64,000 nt of DNA from Vibrio galatheae (lineage in GTDB: Bacteria > Pseudomonadota > Gammaproteobacteria > Enterobacterales > Vibrionaceae), in the NCBI RefSeq assembly GCF_000967545.1, contig NZ_JXXV01000011.1:166306-230305 (forward strand), in the 5' to 3' direction. Within the stretch, counting starts at the first letter, position 1; every line of letters starts with the position of its first letter. A program made the translations under genes and the position numbers. Under the pieces are notes generated by a model, which saw only the letters and a list, made by a program, of their open reading frames with translations, was not told the origin of the DNA and did not search any database. Positions 62,686-64,000 of the stretch are shown here, piece after piece.

Positions 62686-63454
62686 TTCTGTCGCTTCAAA
62701 GCTGCAGTTGGCGGAATTACTCTCATTAACTAAGACGGAGCAAATCCTCCGTCTTGGCGAAATAAATGCAGAGTTAGAGAAGCTAAACGCGCAGCAAAGA
62801 GTAGCTTGGGCGTTAGAAAACCTTGAAGGTCAGTTCGCTGTTTCTTCCAGTTTTGGTATCCAAGCTGCGGTTATGCTCCATTTGGTTACACAACAGCAAC
62901 CAGATATTCCGGTGATTTTGACGGATACAGGCTACCTGTTTCCTGAAACATACCACTTTATTGATCAGTTAAGTGAGCAGCTAACACTAAACCTTAAAGT
63001 CTACCGTGCTATTGAGAGTGCTAGTTGGCAAGAAGCTCGCTATGGAAAACTTTGGGATCAAGGTATAGAGGGAATCGAGAAATACAACAAGATAAATAAA
63101 GTAGAGCCGATGAGGCGAGCTTTAGACGAGTTGGAAGTTGGAACTTGGTTTTCTGGGTTGCGTAGAGAGCAATCTAAATCCAGAGCAAATCTACCGATCC
63201 TCTCGATTCAAAACGGTGTATTCAAATTCTTACCCGTCATTGATTGGACTAACAAAGACGTCCACTATTACCTTGAGCAAAATGGCCTGTCGTACCACCC
63301 ATTATGGGAAGAGGGTTATTTATCGGTGGGTGATACTCATACGACGAAAAAGTGGCAACCAGGAATGAGTGAAGAAGAAACACGTTTCTTTGGTTTGAAG
63401 CGTGAATGTGGTCTTCACGAAGACAGTAACGAACAAGATGGTTCGGGGATTTAG
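62678..63454 (+). CDS. cysH: Phosphoadenosine phosphosulfate reductase
   Basis: Reduces PAPS to sulfite with thioredoxin. The 258-residue protein has the adenine-nucleotide hydrolase-like fold with [15 protein letters not shown] (PP-loop-like), [39 protein letters not shown] and the C-terminal catalytic KRECGLHED with C244. It lacks the two CysCys pairs that bind a 4Fe-4S cluster in APS reductases, so PAPS is the expected substrate, consistent with cysC upstream. Overlaps the cysI end. Confidence 0.96.
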   Translation: MLDSVASKLQLAELLSLTKTEQILRLGEINAELEKLNAQQRVAWALENLEGQFAVSSSFGIQAAVMLHLVTQQQPDIPVILTDTGYLFPETYHFIDQLSEQLTLNLKVYRAIESASWQEARYGKLWDQGIEGIEKYNKINKVEPMRRALDELEVGTWFSGLRREQSKSRANLPILSIQNGVFKFLPVIDWTNKDVHYYLEQNGLSYHPLWEEGYLSVGDTHTTKKWQPGMSEEETRFFGLKRECGLHEDSNEQDGSGI

Positions 63455-63474
63455 TTTTCCCTCTATATAAATAG

Positions 63475-63503
63475 AAAAGGGTCGCGCAAGCGACCCTTTT
63501 TAT
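63475..63503 (+). terminator. Rho-independent terminator after cysH
   Basis: The perfect 11-bp stem AAAAGGGTCGC / GCGACCCTTTT with a GCAA loop is followed by T. Confidence 0.93.
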
Positions 63504-63637
63504 ATGATTAAAAAGGGTCAATGTGGATAACTCTGTGCATATTATGTTTGTTCCATTGGGGTAAAGTTGGATAAATAGAGCTTTGGACGAAACTTAGGCT
63601 GTTAGGTGCTGTTTTTGCAATTTTTTCAAAATAACGC

Positions 63638-63665
63638 TTGCCAATGTGAGCGCGATCTCTATAAT
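63638..63665 (+). promoter_or_regulatory. rRNA operon promoter P1
   Basis: TTGCCA, a 16-base spacer and TATAAT (63660-63665), followed by the GC-rich discriminator GCCACC typical of stringently controlled rrn promoters. It lies in the upstream part of the rrn regulatory region. Confidence 0.65.
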
Positions 63666-63766
63666 GCCACCTCGTCGACAGGGCAAGGGCTCACAAGGGT
63701 TCAAGAACAATCGACAAGGTTTACTAGCCAAGTGGCAACGCTTGAAAAAAAGTTTGAAAAAAGTGG

Positions 63767-63794
63767 TTGACACTAAACTTTATCTCGCTAGAAT
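63767..63794 (+). promoter_or_regulatory. rRNA operon promoter P2
   Basis: Consensus TTGACA (63767-63772), a 16-base spacer, TAGAAT (63789-63794) and the discriminator GGCCGCC. A-tracts upstream (AAAAAAA, AAAAAA) could act as an UP element. Confidence 0.8.
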
Positions 63795-63799
63795 GGCCG

Positions 63800-64000
63800 C
63801 CTCTTCCGCAGTGATTCAAGTCACAAAGAAGAGTAGCTCTTTAAAAATATAGACCTATCAATCTGTGTGGGCACTCGTTGATGATAATCCAATTCGAAAC
63901 TTCGGTTTCAAATTAGGTTTCAATGATACGAAGTGACCATTGAGTCTTCGGACTCAGCACAGTCAATTCAAACATTACTTTATGTAATGTTCAGTATTCA
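63800..64000 (+). other. rRNA operon leader (pre-16S rRNA 5' region), cut by the window end
   Basis: GCTCTTTAAAAAT (63836-63848) resembles the boxA antitermination site, and CAATCTGTGTGGGCACTCG (from about 63859) is the conserved rrn leader word of enterobacteria and vibrios. No mature 16S sequence (AATTGAAGAGTTTGATC type) is reached before base 64000. The translated frame at 63646-63852 in this stretch is not a gene. Confidence 0.85.

Noticed and set aside
63646..63852. 68-codon open frame near the right end
   Set aside because: It covers rrn promoters P1 and P2 and the leader; no ribosome binding site and no protein-like composition.

Overview
This window is core chromosome of a Vibrio-type gammaproteobacterium. 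The evidence is the complete S10, spc and alpha ribosomal-protein operons in enterobacterial order, plus marker genes with Vibrio character: motX (sodium-driven flagellar motor), a RpfG-type response regulator and an ExeM/Xds-type secreted nuclease. The species cannot be named from the sequence alone. I found no insertion sequence, prophage, CRISPR array, tRNA or complete rRNA. The right end runs into the promoters and leader of a ribosomal RNA operon whose mature 16S gene starts beyond base 64000.

Layout. 1-5.6 kb: the start of aspA (minus strand), a response regulator with a degenerate HD-GYP domain, fxsA and a large secreted nuclease. 5.6-7.6 kb: pabA convergent with a sulfide:quinone-oxidoreductase-like flavoprotein. 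8-13 kb: argD/astC-astA-astD (arginine synthesis and arginine succinyltransferase catabolism) followed by a DUF1338 gene. 13-18.6 kb (minus strand): crp, then the run yheS, TIGR02444-like gene, yheT, yheU, prkB. 18.7-22 kb: kefG-kefB-yheV and slyD. 22-28.8 kb: isoaspartyl peptidase, purA, motX behind a sigma-28 promoter, rnr and rlmB. 29.2-42.9 kb: S10 operon (rpsJ to rpsQ), spc operon (rplN to rpmJ, including secY) and alpha operon (rpsM, rpsK, rpsD, rpoA, rplQ), each with a recognisable promoter or leader.

43-49.1 kb: a DUF2780-like lipoprotein, fklB, a YtfB/OapA-like cell-envelope protein, an EamA transporter with elaA, a Crp-like regulator and cpdB. 49.3-55.1 kb: a sulfate-activation operon, cobA-cysD-cysN-SLC13 permease-cysC. 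55.1-59 kb: cheX and zur (minus strand), then dusA, pspG behind a sigma-54-like promoter, an outer-membrane barrel protein and a small orphan gene. 59-63.5 kb: cysJ-cysI-cysH. 63.6 kb to the end: tandem rrn promoters P1 and P2 and the pre-16S leader.

How the parts connect. The two cys clusters together give the whole route from sulfate uptake through APS and PAPS to sulfite and sulfide. cobA supplies the siroheme precursor that CysI needs. The astCAD genes degrade arginine to glutamate and succinate, while argD also serves arginine synthesis. The translation block is controlled by autoregulatory leaders. The most unusual items are the degenerate HD-GYP regulator, a perfect palindrome against the SQR start, a terminator-like hairpin in the spc leader, and alternative-sigma promoters for motX and pspG. 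I did not see a clear previously undescribed multi-gene system.
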